DNA from: Massilia sp. Bi118
GTDB lineage: Bacteria; Pseudomonadota; Gammaproteobacteria; Burkholderiales; Burkholderiaceae_D
Direction: 5' to 3'
Length of the DNA stretch: 64,000 bases
Assembly (NCBI RefSeq): GCF_918697865.1
Contig: NZ_CAKKMV010000005.1
Location: 124,001 to 188,000 of the forward strand
Shown here: positions 53,838 through 61,284 of the stretch, in pieces
How positions within the stretch are numbered: the first letter of the stretch is position 1
Layout of the letters: every line of letters begins with the position of its first letter
Notes under the pieces: model-generated
The model's database searches: none
Told to the model about the DNA's origin: nothing
The model's input: only the letters and a program-made list of their open reading frames with translations
Translations under genes and position numbers: made by a program

Positions 53838-55439
53838 TCAGGCGCAGCTTCTCTGCCCCAACAACCCTCTCAAGCTCTCCACATCGATCGGCTTGGTCAA
53901 ATGATGATCGCACCCCGCCTCGAAGGCGCGCTGGCGGTCCTTGTCCTGGCCCCAGCCCGTGGTGGCGATCACCTTCAGCGCCGCACCGCCGGGCAGCTTG
54001 CGCAGCCGGCGCGCCAGTTCGTAGCCGTTCAGGTCGGGCAGGCCGATATCCAATAGCACCGCATCCGGGACGAAGTTCGGCGTGAGCGCCAGCGCCGACT
54101 GGGCCGTGTGCGCCATCCGCGTATCGCAGCCATACATGCCCAGCGCCATCGTCAGCGCCTCGGCGGCATCGAGGTTGTCGTCGACCACCAGCACGCGCAT
54201 CGCCTCGGGCAGCCCTGCGCCGCCGGCTTGCGCATCCTGTTCCGCGGGGGCGTCCGTCGTGCATGGCGCCGCGTCCAGCAGCGGCAGGCGCACGGTGAAT
54301 TCGCTGCCCTGGCCCGGGCCGGCGCTGGCGGCCTGGATGCCGCCGCCGTGCAGTTCGACGATGCCGCGCACCAGCGCCAGGCCGATCCCCAGGCCGCCCT
54401 TGGCGCGGTCGAGTGCCGGTTCCAGTTGCGAGAACATGTCGAACACGCTTTCCAGCTTCGAGGCCGGAATGCCGATGCCGGAATCGCGCACCGTCAGCTC
54501 GGCGATGCCGGCCCTGCTGCGCAGGCGCAGTTCGATGACGCCGCCGTCCGGCGTGTACTTGATGGCGTTGTTCAGCAGGTTGACGATCACCTGCGTCAGC
54601 CGCGTGGCGTCGCCGTCGACCAGCAGCGGCGGCCCGGCGAGGTCCTGGCGCAGGGTGTGGCGCGCGTTGCGCAGGGCGCCGGCCAGGTCCTGCAGCGCGC
54701 CCTCGACCAGCAGGCCCAGCTCGACCGGCGCGCGGCGCAGCTGCATGCGTCCCTGGGCGATGCGCGAGACTTCCATCAGGTCGTCGACCAGGTGGGTCAG
54801 GTGGCGCAGCTGGCGGTCGAAGGCCTGCAGCAGGCGGCCGTCCGGGGCCGGCGCGTTGCCCCGGTCCTCCTTGAGCTGCATGACGTCGAGCGCGTTGCGC
54901 ATCGGCGCCAGCGGGTTGCGCAGCTCGTGCGAGAGCGTCGCCAGGAACTCGTCCTTGCGGCGGTCGGCCGCCGACAGCTGGGTATTCAGGAGCTGCAGCC
55001 GCGCCTCGGCGCGTTCGTGCGCGCTTGACGCCGCCTCGGCGGTCCGGCGTGCCGCCAGCAGCTCGCGTTCGTAGGCGTGGCGGTCGGCCGACTGGAACAC
55101 CGCCCACTGGTCGACCACGCAGCCGGCCTGCAGGCAGCGCACGATGTTGACCAGCACCGGCAGGCGCCGGCCGTCGCGGTGGCACAGCGCGATCTGGATC
55201 TCGCCCACCGCGCCGCTGGCCTGCAGCATCGGCAGGCAGTGGGTGTGGTGGAACAGGCGCGCGCCCATGGTCAGCAGTTCGGGCATGCGCAGCTTGCCGG
55301 CCAGCTCGTCTTCCTCGTAGCCGAGCCAGCCGCGCAGGGTGGCATTCGCGCGCAAAATCAAACCGTCGGCATCGGTCAGCAGCAGGCCGCAGGCGGCCTG
55401 TTCGAACAGCGCGTCGGCGCCGGGCAGCAGGGTGTCCAC
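53838..55439 (-). CDS. PAS sensor histidine kinase with C-terminal receiver domain
   Basis: From GTG 55439 the protein is 533 residues: a PAS domain (about 10-105, GLLLTDADGLILRANATLRGWLGYEEDEL), a coiled coil, HisKA with the phospho-accepting His in ATLSHELRNPLAPM (near 170), an HATPase domain (NLLNNAIKYTPDGG, DSGIGIP, GGLGIGLALV) and a receiver domain (about 415-530; MRVLVVDDN, VLLDIGLPD, LTKPID). No membrane helix is present, so it senses a cytoplasmic signal. The PAS has the pattern FHHTHCLPMLQASGAVGEIQ typical of PAS domains encoded beside RsbQ-like hydrolases. It starts five bases after the hydrolase stop. Confidence 0.88.
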   Translation of the reverse strand: MDTLLPGADALFEQAACGLLLTDADGLILRANATLRGWLGYEEDELAGKLRMPELLTMGARLFHHTHCLPMLQASGAVGEIQIALCHRDGRRLPVLVNIVRCLQAGCVVDQWAVFQSADRHAYERELLAARRTAEAASSAHERAEARLQLLNTQLSAADRRKDEFLATLSHELRNPLAPMRNALDVMQLKEDRGNAPAPDGRLLQAFDRQLRHLTHLVDDLMEVSRIAQGRMQLRRAPVELGLLVEGALQDLAGALRNARHTLRQDLAGPPLLVDGDATRLTQVIVNLLNNAIKYTPDGGVIELRLRSRAGIAELTVRDSGIGIPASKLESVFDMFSQLEPALDRAKGGLGIGLALVRGIVELHGGGIQAASAGPGQGSEFTVRLPLLDAAPCTTDAPAEQDAQAGGAGLPEAMRVLVVDDNLDAAEALTMALGMYGCDTRMAHTAQSALALTPNFVPDAVLLDIGLPDLNGYELARRLRKLPGGAALKVIATTGWGQDKDRQRAFEAGCDHHLTKPIDVESLRGLLGQRSCA

Positions 55440-55444
55440 GCCGC

Positions 55445-56251
55445 TCAGCGCAGGACCTGCGCGAGAAAGGCGTCGATCGCGCGCGAGCTCTCGGTGGGCG
55501 CGCTCATGTGCGGGCAATGGCCGACGTTGCGGATCACGCGCAGGGTGCTGTTCGGCAGGTGGTGTTGCAGCCAGTCGCCGACCTGGCGCGGCGCGATCAG
55601 GTCGTCGCTGCACTGCAGGATCAGGGCCGGCACCTGCGAGCGCGGGACGTCGGCGCGGTGGTCGGCATAGAAGGTCACGCGCGCGAAGTGGCGCGCGATC
55701 TCGGGATCGCTGCGGCAGAAGCGCTCGGTCAGTTCCTCGCCCAGCAGCGGCTGGTTGGGCGCGCCCATGATCATCGGCGCCACGTTGCGCGACCAGCCGA
55801 GGTAGTTCGCATCCATGGTGTCGATCAGGCCGTCGATGTCCTCGCGGCTGAAGCCGCCCACGTAGTCGCCGTCGTTGATGAAGCAGGGAGAAGGCCCCAC
55901 CATGATCTGGGCCGCGAAACGTTGCGGCGCCTCGATCGCGGCCAGCATGGCGATGGTGGCGCCGACCGAATGCCCGACCAGCACCACCGGCCCGGCGCCG
56001 GCGGCGGCGTCGACGATCTCGAGCAGGTCGGCGGCGTGGCCGTGCAGGGTAGCGTAGGTATTGCGGTCGTAGCGGGACAGGTCGGACTGGCCGCAGCCGG
56101 CCAGGTCCCAGGTCACGACGCGGAAGCGGTCTTCATAGGCCGGCGCGAGGAAGCGCCACATGGTCTGGTCGCAGCCAAAGCCATGGATGAAGACCATGGT
56201 CGCCGCCCCTTCGCCGGCGGTGTGGACGTGATGGCGCATTTGTACGGACAT
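55445..56251 (-). CDS. RsbQ-like alpha/beta hydrolase
   Basis: The 268-residue protein has the catalytic Ser in GHSVGAT (S95), an acidic residue in CSDDLIAP (D216 or D217) and His in NVGHCPHMS (H245). Its start, HHVHTAGEGAATMVFIHGFG, and the FINDGDYVGGF region match RsbQ, the B. subtilis energy-stress partner of the PAS phosphatase RsbP and a relative of plant strigolactone/karrikin receptors. GGAGGGAAC precedes the ATG. It is co-transcribed with a PAS histidine kinase, so it probably generates or presents a small ligand for that PAS domain. Confidence 0.9.
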   Translation of the reverse strand: MSVQMRHHVHTAGEGAATMVFIHGFGCDQTMWRFLAPAYEDRFRVVTWDLAGCGQSDLSRYDRNTYATLHGHAADLLEIVDAAAGAGPVVLVGHSVGATIAMLAAIEAPQRFAAQIMVGPSPCFINDGDYVGGFSREDIDGLIDTMDANYLGWSRNVAPMIMGAPNQPLLGEELTERFCRSDPEIARHFARVTFYADHRADVPRSQVPALILQCSDDLIAPRQVGDWLQHHLPNSTLRVIRNVGHCPHMSAPTESSRAIDAFLAQVLR

Positions 56252-56340
56252 GTTCCCTCCATGTGCCCAGGTGGCCGAAAGGAAAAAAAGCGAGCCCATT
56301 GTGCGCCGCGATCGGGCGCCATGTCCAGTACAAAATGTGC

Positions 56341-56931
56341 TCAAAGGGTCAGCATGCCGGTTGCATGGGCGATGCGCGCCCGTTCTTCCTCGCCCCGGTT
56401 CTGGCTGGTTTTCCACTTGCCTTGCAGGCGCTCGATGGCGATCTCGATGCCCACCGTCGCCCGCACCAGTTTGGCGATGTAGTCGGGCGGCGCATCGTCC
56501 ACCGACCAGCCGTGGCCGTGCGCAGCCTCCTGCCGGCGCGTCGCGCGGCGCATGTGGGCCAGCAGCCAGTCCGTATCGTCGACCACGCGCAGGCGCCCGT
56601 GCGCATGCACGACGGCATAGTTCCAGGTCGGCACCGCGCGTCCTTCGACCGCCTGCAGGTCGTAGAGCTCGGGCGAGACATAGGCGGACGGGCCCTGGAA
56701 GATCGCCAGCACCGCCGCGCCGTCCTGGCGCCATAGAGGATTGGCGCGCGCCACGTGGGCGCGCAGCAGGCCTTGCGGCGCCTCGTCTGAAGCCGGCACC
56801 AGTTCGAAGGGAAGGTGGTCGGCGGCCAGGCCGTCGCCATCCACGCGCACCAGGGCGCCGAGCGGGTGGCGCTCGATCAGGCCGTGCATGACCTCGATGC
56901 GTTCCTCAAGAAAGTGGGCGGGCACGTACAT
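56341..56931 (-). CDS. FMN-binding negative transcriptional regulator-like protein (PaiB family)
   Basis: The 196-residue protein has the PaiB signatures MYVPAHF at the start, HPLGALVRV, ADHLPFEL, RAHVARANPLWR and VPTWNYAVVHAHGRLRV near 100-115. The family has a flavin-reductase-like split barrel that binds FMN, and its name comes from effects on B. subtilis sporulation genes. Its ATG overlaps the OsmC stop by one base (TGATG), so the two proteins are coupled. Confidence 0.9.
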   Translation of the reverse strand: MYVPAHFLEERIEVMHGLIERHPLGALVRVDGDGLAADHLPFELVPASDEAPQGLLRAHVARANPLWRQDGAAVLAIFQGPSAYVSPELYDLQAVEGRAVPTWNYAVVHAHGRLRVVDDTDWLLAHMRRATRRQEAAHGHGWSVDDAPPDYIAKLVRATVGIEIAIERLQGKWKTSQNRGEEERARIAHATGMLTL

Positions 56932-57392
56932 CAGCCGGCCCCTTCCACCACGACGTCGCCGCGCAGCGAGCTGGCGATGTAGCAGCGCGCATGGGCTTCG
57001 TGGTGCAGCTGCGCCAGCACCCCGGCGTCCGGCTGCTGCCCTGCAAAATTGATCCGCGGCCGCAGCACGATGCGCACGATCGCCTGCCGGCCCTGTGCAT
57101 CGGCGTCGAGGTAGCCGGTGGCCCGGTCGCGGTAGCTGTCGACCACCAGGCCGTGCGCCGCCGCCAGCGACAGGAAGAACAGCATGTGGCAGCTGCTGGC
57201 GGCCGCTACCAGCGCTTCTTCCGGATCGACGGCGGCCGGGTCGGACATCGGCAGCGGCACGGACAGCGGCGAGGACGAGGCCGGCACCGTCAGGCCGCCG
57301 TCGAACTGCCAGCTGTGCGCGCGGCTGTAGCGCTGATCGGTAAAGGCCTGGGCGCCGCGTTCCCAGGCAAGGCTGGCGTCGAATGTTTTCAT
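56931..57392 (-). CDS. OsmC family peroxiredoxin-like protein
   Basis: The 153-residue protein has two conserved cysteines in AAASSCHMLFFLSLAA (near 68) and EAHARCYIASSL (near 137), the peroxidatic and resolving Cys of OsmC/Ohr proteins. It should reduce organic or fatty-acid hydroperoxides. It is coupled to the PaiB-like gene downstream and divergent from the MocR gene (84-bp gap). A longer in-frame extension would run into the MocR coding region and was rejected. Confidence 0.9.
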   Translation of the reverse strand: MKTFDASLAWERGAQAFTDQRYSRAHSWQFDGGLTVPASSSPLSVPLPMSDPAAVDPEEALVAAASSCHMLFFLSLAAAHGLVVDSYRDRATGYLDADAQGRQAIVRIVLRPRINFAGQQPDAGVLAQLHHEAHARCYIASSLRGDVVVEGAG

Positions 57393-57476
57393 GGGTCCAT
57401 CATAGGCCGGCCAGTGGCTTGCCGGAATAGCCAATAAGGGCGAAGATGGGCGTACCAATTTCCGGCCCCGCCAAGC

Positions 57477-58955
57477 ATGCACGTCCACGACATCCTCGCC
57501 GCCATCCCGCTCGAGCGCACTTCCGCCACGCCGCTGTTCCGCCAGCTCTACCTGCAGCTGAAGGAAGCGATCCTGGCGGGCGGCATCGCCCCCTCGGCGC
57601 GCCTGCCGGCCACGCGCGAGCTGGGCCGGCTGCTTGGCGTCTCGCGCCAGACCGTGCTGGCCGCCTACGAGCAGTTGATGGCCGAGGGCTACCTGGAGGG
57701 TGCGGTGGGGAAGGGGACCTTTGTGAGCGCCTCGCTGCCGGCCGCGGCCAAAGCTAAAACATCCGACGCGGAAGCCGCGCCGCCGCTGGTGCGCCCGCTG
57801 TCCGCGCGCGGCGAAGCGATGGCGGCGGCGATGGCGCGCGTGCGCCACCACGAGGGTCCGCTGCGGACCTTCCGCATCAGCATGCCGGGCCTGGACCTGT
57901 TTCCCTTCGAGATCTGGCGCAAGCTCGAGGCGCGCCACTGGCGCCGCCGCCAGGTCCCGCTGGGCTATGGCGGCCCGGCCGGCCACGCGCCGCTGCGCGA
58001 ACTGCTGTGCGCCTATTTGCGTGCCTCGCGCGGGGTGCACTGCGTGCCCGAGCAGATCGTCATCACCACCGGTTCGCAGCAGGCTTTATATTTGCTGGCC
58101 CAGCTGCTGCTGGCCCCGGGCGAAGGCGTGTGGCTGGAGTCGCCCGGCTACCAGGGCGCGCTGGCGCCATTTGCGGTGGCCGGCGCGCGCATCTGCCCGG
58201 TGCCGGTCGACGCCGAAGGCATGATGGTCGCCTATGCGGCGCAACGCTACCCGGATGCGCGCCTGGTCTTTGCCACGCCTTCGCACCAGCTGCCGCTGGG
58301 CGTGACCATGAGTCTCGCACGGCGCCTTGAGCTGCTGCGCTGGGCCCAGGCGAAGCGCGCCTGGATCGTCGAGGACGACTACGACAGCGAGTACCGCTAC
58401 ACCGGCCCGCCGCTGGCATCGCTGCAAAGCCTGGACCGCAGCGGATGTGTGATCTACGTCGGCACCCTGTCGAAGGTGCTGTTTCCGGGACTGCGCCTGG
58501 GCTACATCGTGGCGCCGCCCGCGCTGGCCGAGCCGCTGGCGCGCGCCAAGGCCGTGGTCGACCGCCACAGCCCCATCGTGCCGCAGGCGGTGCTGGCCGA
58601 TTTTATCCAGGAAGGCCACTTCGCGCGCCATATCCGGCGCACCCGCGACGCCTATGGCGAACGGCGCATCGTCATGCTGGAGGCGATCCAGGCGCGCATG
58701 CAGGGCGCGCTGGCCTGCGGCCCGTCCGACGCCGGCCTGGATTTGTGCGTGGGCGTCACAAATGGCATGCGCGAGGCCGAAGCGGCGGCGCGCGCGGGTG
58801 CGGAGGGCGTCGACGTGCGGCCGCTGTCCTATTACACGAATCCGGCCGCCGGCCCCGACTGCGCGGTGCCGCCCGGCCTGCTGCTGGGTTTTTCGGCTTT
58901 CACGCCGGCGCAGATTCGTGCCGGCATCGGGCGCCTTGAACAGGCGATTTGCTGA
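57477..58955 (+). CDS. MocR-type regulator (GntR DNA-binding plus aminotransferase domain)
   Basis: The 492-residue protein has a GntR winged helix (about 15-85; LYLQLKEAILAGGIAPSARLPATRELGRLLGVSRQTV) and a fold-type I aminotransferase domain with a PLP lysine in YVGTLSKVLFPGLRLGY (near 331). EDDYDSEYRY is a MocR hallmark. Such proteins sense PLP or amino-compound adducts; well-known members control vitamin B6, GABA or taurine genes. Its divergent partner is the osmC-paiB pair, so those are the most likely targets besides itself. Confidence 0.9.
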   Translation: MHVHDILAAIPLERTSATPLFRQLYLQLKEAILAGGIAPSARLPATRELGRLLGVSRQTVLAAYEQLMAEGYLEGAVGKGTFVSASLPAAAKAKTSDAEAAPPLVRPLSARGEAMAAAMARVRHHEGPLRTFRISMPGLDLFPFEIWRKLEARHWRRRQVPLGYGGPAGHAPLRELLCAYLRASRGVHCVPEQIVITTGSQQALYLLAQLLLAPGEGVWLESPGYQGALAPFAVAGARICPVPVDAEGMMVAYAAQRYPDARLVFATPSHQLPLGVTMSLARRLELLRWAQAKRAWIVEDDYDSEYRYTGPPLASLQSLDRSGCVIYVGTLSKVLFPGLRLGYIVAPPALAEPLARAKAVVDRHSPIVPQAVLADFIQEGHFARHIRRTRDAYGERRIVMLEAIQARMQGALACGPSDAGLDLCVGVTNGMREAEAAARAGAEGVDVRPLSYYTNPAAGPDCAVPPGLLLGFSAFTPAQIRAGIGRLEQAIC

Positions 58956-58958
58956 GGA

Positions 58959-59840
58959 CTACTTGCTGAGCAAATAGGCGCTGATGTCGCGCGCATCGCT
59001 TTCGGTCACGCCCATGGCCGGCATCGCCGCGCGCGGGTCGATGGCTTGCGGATTGCGGATCCAGGCGATCAGGTTGTCCTGGGTGGGCGCCAGCCTGCCG
59101 GCGATGACGGGGCGCCGCGCCAGGCCTTTCAGCGGGCGGCCGACGTCGACCTCGGAGCCGGTCACGCCGGGAATCGTGTGGCAGGACTGGCAGGCGTACT
59201 GGCCGATGATCTTCTTGCCGCGGCCGGCGTCGCCGCGCAGCAGGGCGCCGCCGGTGGCATTGCCGCCGGTGACGGCGGAGGCCTGCGAACTGTCGGGCGC
59301 CGCCGCCACGTCGTTTGCCGCCAGCGTGCGGTAGCCTGCCGCATCGAGGTCCGGCAGCCGGTTCAGGAAGGCCACCACGGCCCAGGTGTCGGCCTCGCCC
59401 AGGCGCAGTTCCCAGGCCGGCATGCCGCTCATCTTGATGCCGTGTCGCGTAATCCAGTACAGCTCGCGCGGCTTCCAGCGCGCGGCGGCGTCGACCAGCG
59501 GCCCCGGCACCGGCTGCATGCTCTGGCCATGCGCGGAGGGCGGGGCGGCCGGGCCGCCGTGGCATTGCGCGCAGTGCTCGCGGTACAAGCCCGCGCCGCG
59601 CCGCAGTTGGGCGGGGTCGCCCAGGCTGGGGGTGACGATGGTCTTCGCATGGTGGCGCACCGAATTGTGCATGGCCTGTTCCAGCAGGCTGTACACGGGC
59701 TGCAGGTGCTGGGTAGAGGCGCCGATGTCATACCAGCCGGCCTGGTAGACCGTATAGCCGCCGGCCGCCGCAATGCCCCCCGCGGTGAGCAGCGTAATGA
59801 CGGCGGTCTTGACGATCAGGCGGGTACGGGAAGCGGCCAT
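58959..59840 (-). CDS. Dihaem cytochrome c
   Basis: The 293-residue protein has an N-terminal membrane anchor or signal (about 9-32) and two class I cytochrome c domains with CAQCH (90-94) and CQSCH (217-221). Axial Met candidates are in KMSGMPAW and AAMPAMGV. It is divergent from the caa3 oxidase genes and probably donates electrons to them or to the quinol-oxidising side. It is convergent with the MocR gene. Confidence 0.9.
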   Translation of the reverse strand: MAASRTRLIVKTAVITLLTAGGIAAAGGYTVYQAGWYDIGASTQHLQPVYSLLEQAMHNSVRHHAKTIVTPSLGDPAQLRRGAGLYREHCAQCHGGPAAPPSAHGQSMQPVPGPLVDAAARWKPRELYWITRHGIKMSGMPAWELRLGEADTWAVVAFLNRLPDLDAAGYRTLAANDVAAAPDSSQASAVTGGNATGGALLRGDAGRGKKIIGQYACQSCHTIPGVTGSEVDVGRPLKGLARRPVIAGRLAPTQDNLIAWIRNPQAIDPRAAMPAMGVTESDARDISAYLLSK

Positions 59841-59962
59841 GGATTCGTTAGGCGTATCGTGTTAAATAAAATACATCGTTTCCGTTATTATAAAAGTCAT
59901 CCGCTTTGGCGGCCCGATCCGCGAATTCAACCGTGTGGCCCTACCGTGACTTCGAACCCGTG

Positions 59963-60358
59963 ATGCCGACTTCCTTCCTTCACCGCCGATGTGGTCTCTG
60001 CGCCGTCCTGAGCCTGGCCCTGCTGGCCGCCTGCAGCGGCAAACCCAGGGAAAAACAGGTGCCCGGCGGCGACGCCAAGGTCGGCAAGGAGCTGGTGACC
60101 CAGTACCAGTGCGGCGCCTGCCACAAGATCCCCGATGTGCGCGGCGCCGACGGCAAGGTCGGGCCGCAGCTGGACGGCTTCGGAAAGCTGAGCTATATCG
60201 CCAACGGCATTCCTAACCAGCCGGACAAGCTGGTCGCCTGGCTGCTCGACCCGCCGGCCATGAAGCCCGGCACGCCGATGCCGGCCATGGGCCTGACCGA
60301 ACAGGAGGCGCGCCACATGGCGGCCTACCTGTACACGCTCAGGTCCAAGCCCAAATGA
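59963..60358 (+). CDS. Cytochrome c lipoprotein
   Basis: The 131-residue protein has a lipoprotein signal (SLALLAACS; lipid-modified C24) and a single haem motif CGACH (50-54) with Met in PMPAMGLTE. It is the first gene of the oxidase operon; its stop overlaps the coxB start by four bases. It is probably the membrane-tethered electron donor to the caa3 oxidase. Confidence 0.9.
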   Translation: MPTSFLHRRCGLCAVLSLALLAACSGKPREKQVPGGDAKVGKELVTQYQCGACHKIPDVRGADGKVGPQLDGFGKLSYIANGIPNQPDKLVAWLLDPPAMKPGTPMPAMGLTEQEARHMAAYLYTLRSKPK

Positions 60359-61284
60359 GCGAGCCGCTGCAATCGGTACTCCATCCGGCCGGCGCCGACG
60401 CCGACCTGATCGGGCAATTCGCCTGGGTGCTGTTCGGCGCCGGCCTGATCATCTTCCTGGCCGTGCTGGCGCTGCTCGCACTCAGCCTGCGCCGCCATGA
60501 GGCGCCGCTGCGCTCCGGGCTGTGGATCGCCGGCGGCGGCATCGTCCTGCCGGTGGTCCTGCTCACCATCCTGCTGGGCTGGAGCACCTGGCGCAGCGCC
60601 GGGCTGGTGCCGCAAAGCTCGGACAAGGCGCTGGCGATTTCCGTGACGGCCAAGATGTGGTGGTGGGACGTCCATTACCGCGACCCGGCCACCGGACGCG
60701 AGATCGCCACCGCCAACGAGATCCGCATCCCGGTCGGGCGCACGGTCTACCTGGGCCTGAACGCGGCCGACGTGATCCACAGCCTGTGGGTGCCGGCGCT
60801 GGCGGGCAAGCGCGACATGATCCCGGGCCGCGTGACCGGCCTGACCCTGCGCGCCGACAAGCCCGGCGTCTACCGCGGCCAGTGCGCCGAATACTGCGGC
60901 ACCCAGCACGCGCACATGGCGCTGCACGTGGTGGCGCTGGCGCCCGCCGAGTACGAGGCCTGGCTGGCCAACCAGGCCAGGCCCGCGCGCGCGCCCGAAG
61001 CGGGGCTGCCGCTGCGCGGGCGCGCCGTCTTCTTCGAACAGCGCTGCCAGAACTGCCACACGATCCGCGGCGTGGCCGAGAGCGCGCACCTGGGCCCGGA
61101 CCTGACCCACGTCGGCAGCCGCATGCAGATCGGCGCCGGCCTGCTGCGCAACCACGGCGGCGCGCTGGCGGCCTGGATCGGCGACCCGCAAGCCCTGAAA
61201 CCCGGCGTCTTCATGCCGGCCGCCTCCGGCATCGACGGCGAATCGCTGCGCGCGCTGGCGGCCTATCTCGAGCACCTGCAATGA
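60355..61284 (+). CDS. coxB: Cytochrome c oxidase subunit II fused to cytochrome c (caa3 type)
   Basis: The 309-residue protein has two membrane helices (about 22-45 and 57-77), a CuA cupredoxin domain and a C-terminal cytochrome c. CuA ligands are visible as H142 and C177, E179, C181, H185 and M188 in QCAEYCGTQHAHM; the aromatic patch is MWWWDVHY (101-108). The haem motif is CQNCH (231-235). This is subunit II of a caa3-type oxidase. The gene overlaps the subunit I gene by ATGA. Confidence 0.95.
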   Translation: MSEPLQSVLHPAGADADLIGQFAWVLFGAGLIIFLAVLALLALSLRRHEAPLRSGLWIAGGGIVLPVVLLTILLGWSTWRSAGLVPQSSDKALAISVTAKMWWWDVHYRDPATGREIATANEIRIPVGRTVYLGLNAADVIHSLWVPALAGKRDMIPGRVTGLTLRADKPGVYRGQCAEYCGTQHAHMALHVVALAPAEYEAWLANQARPARAPEAGLPLRGRAVFFEQRCQNCHTIRGVAESAHLGPDLTHVGSRMQIGAGLLRNHGGALAAWIGDPQALKPGVFMPAASGIDGESLRALAAYLEHLQ

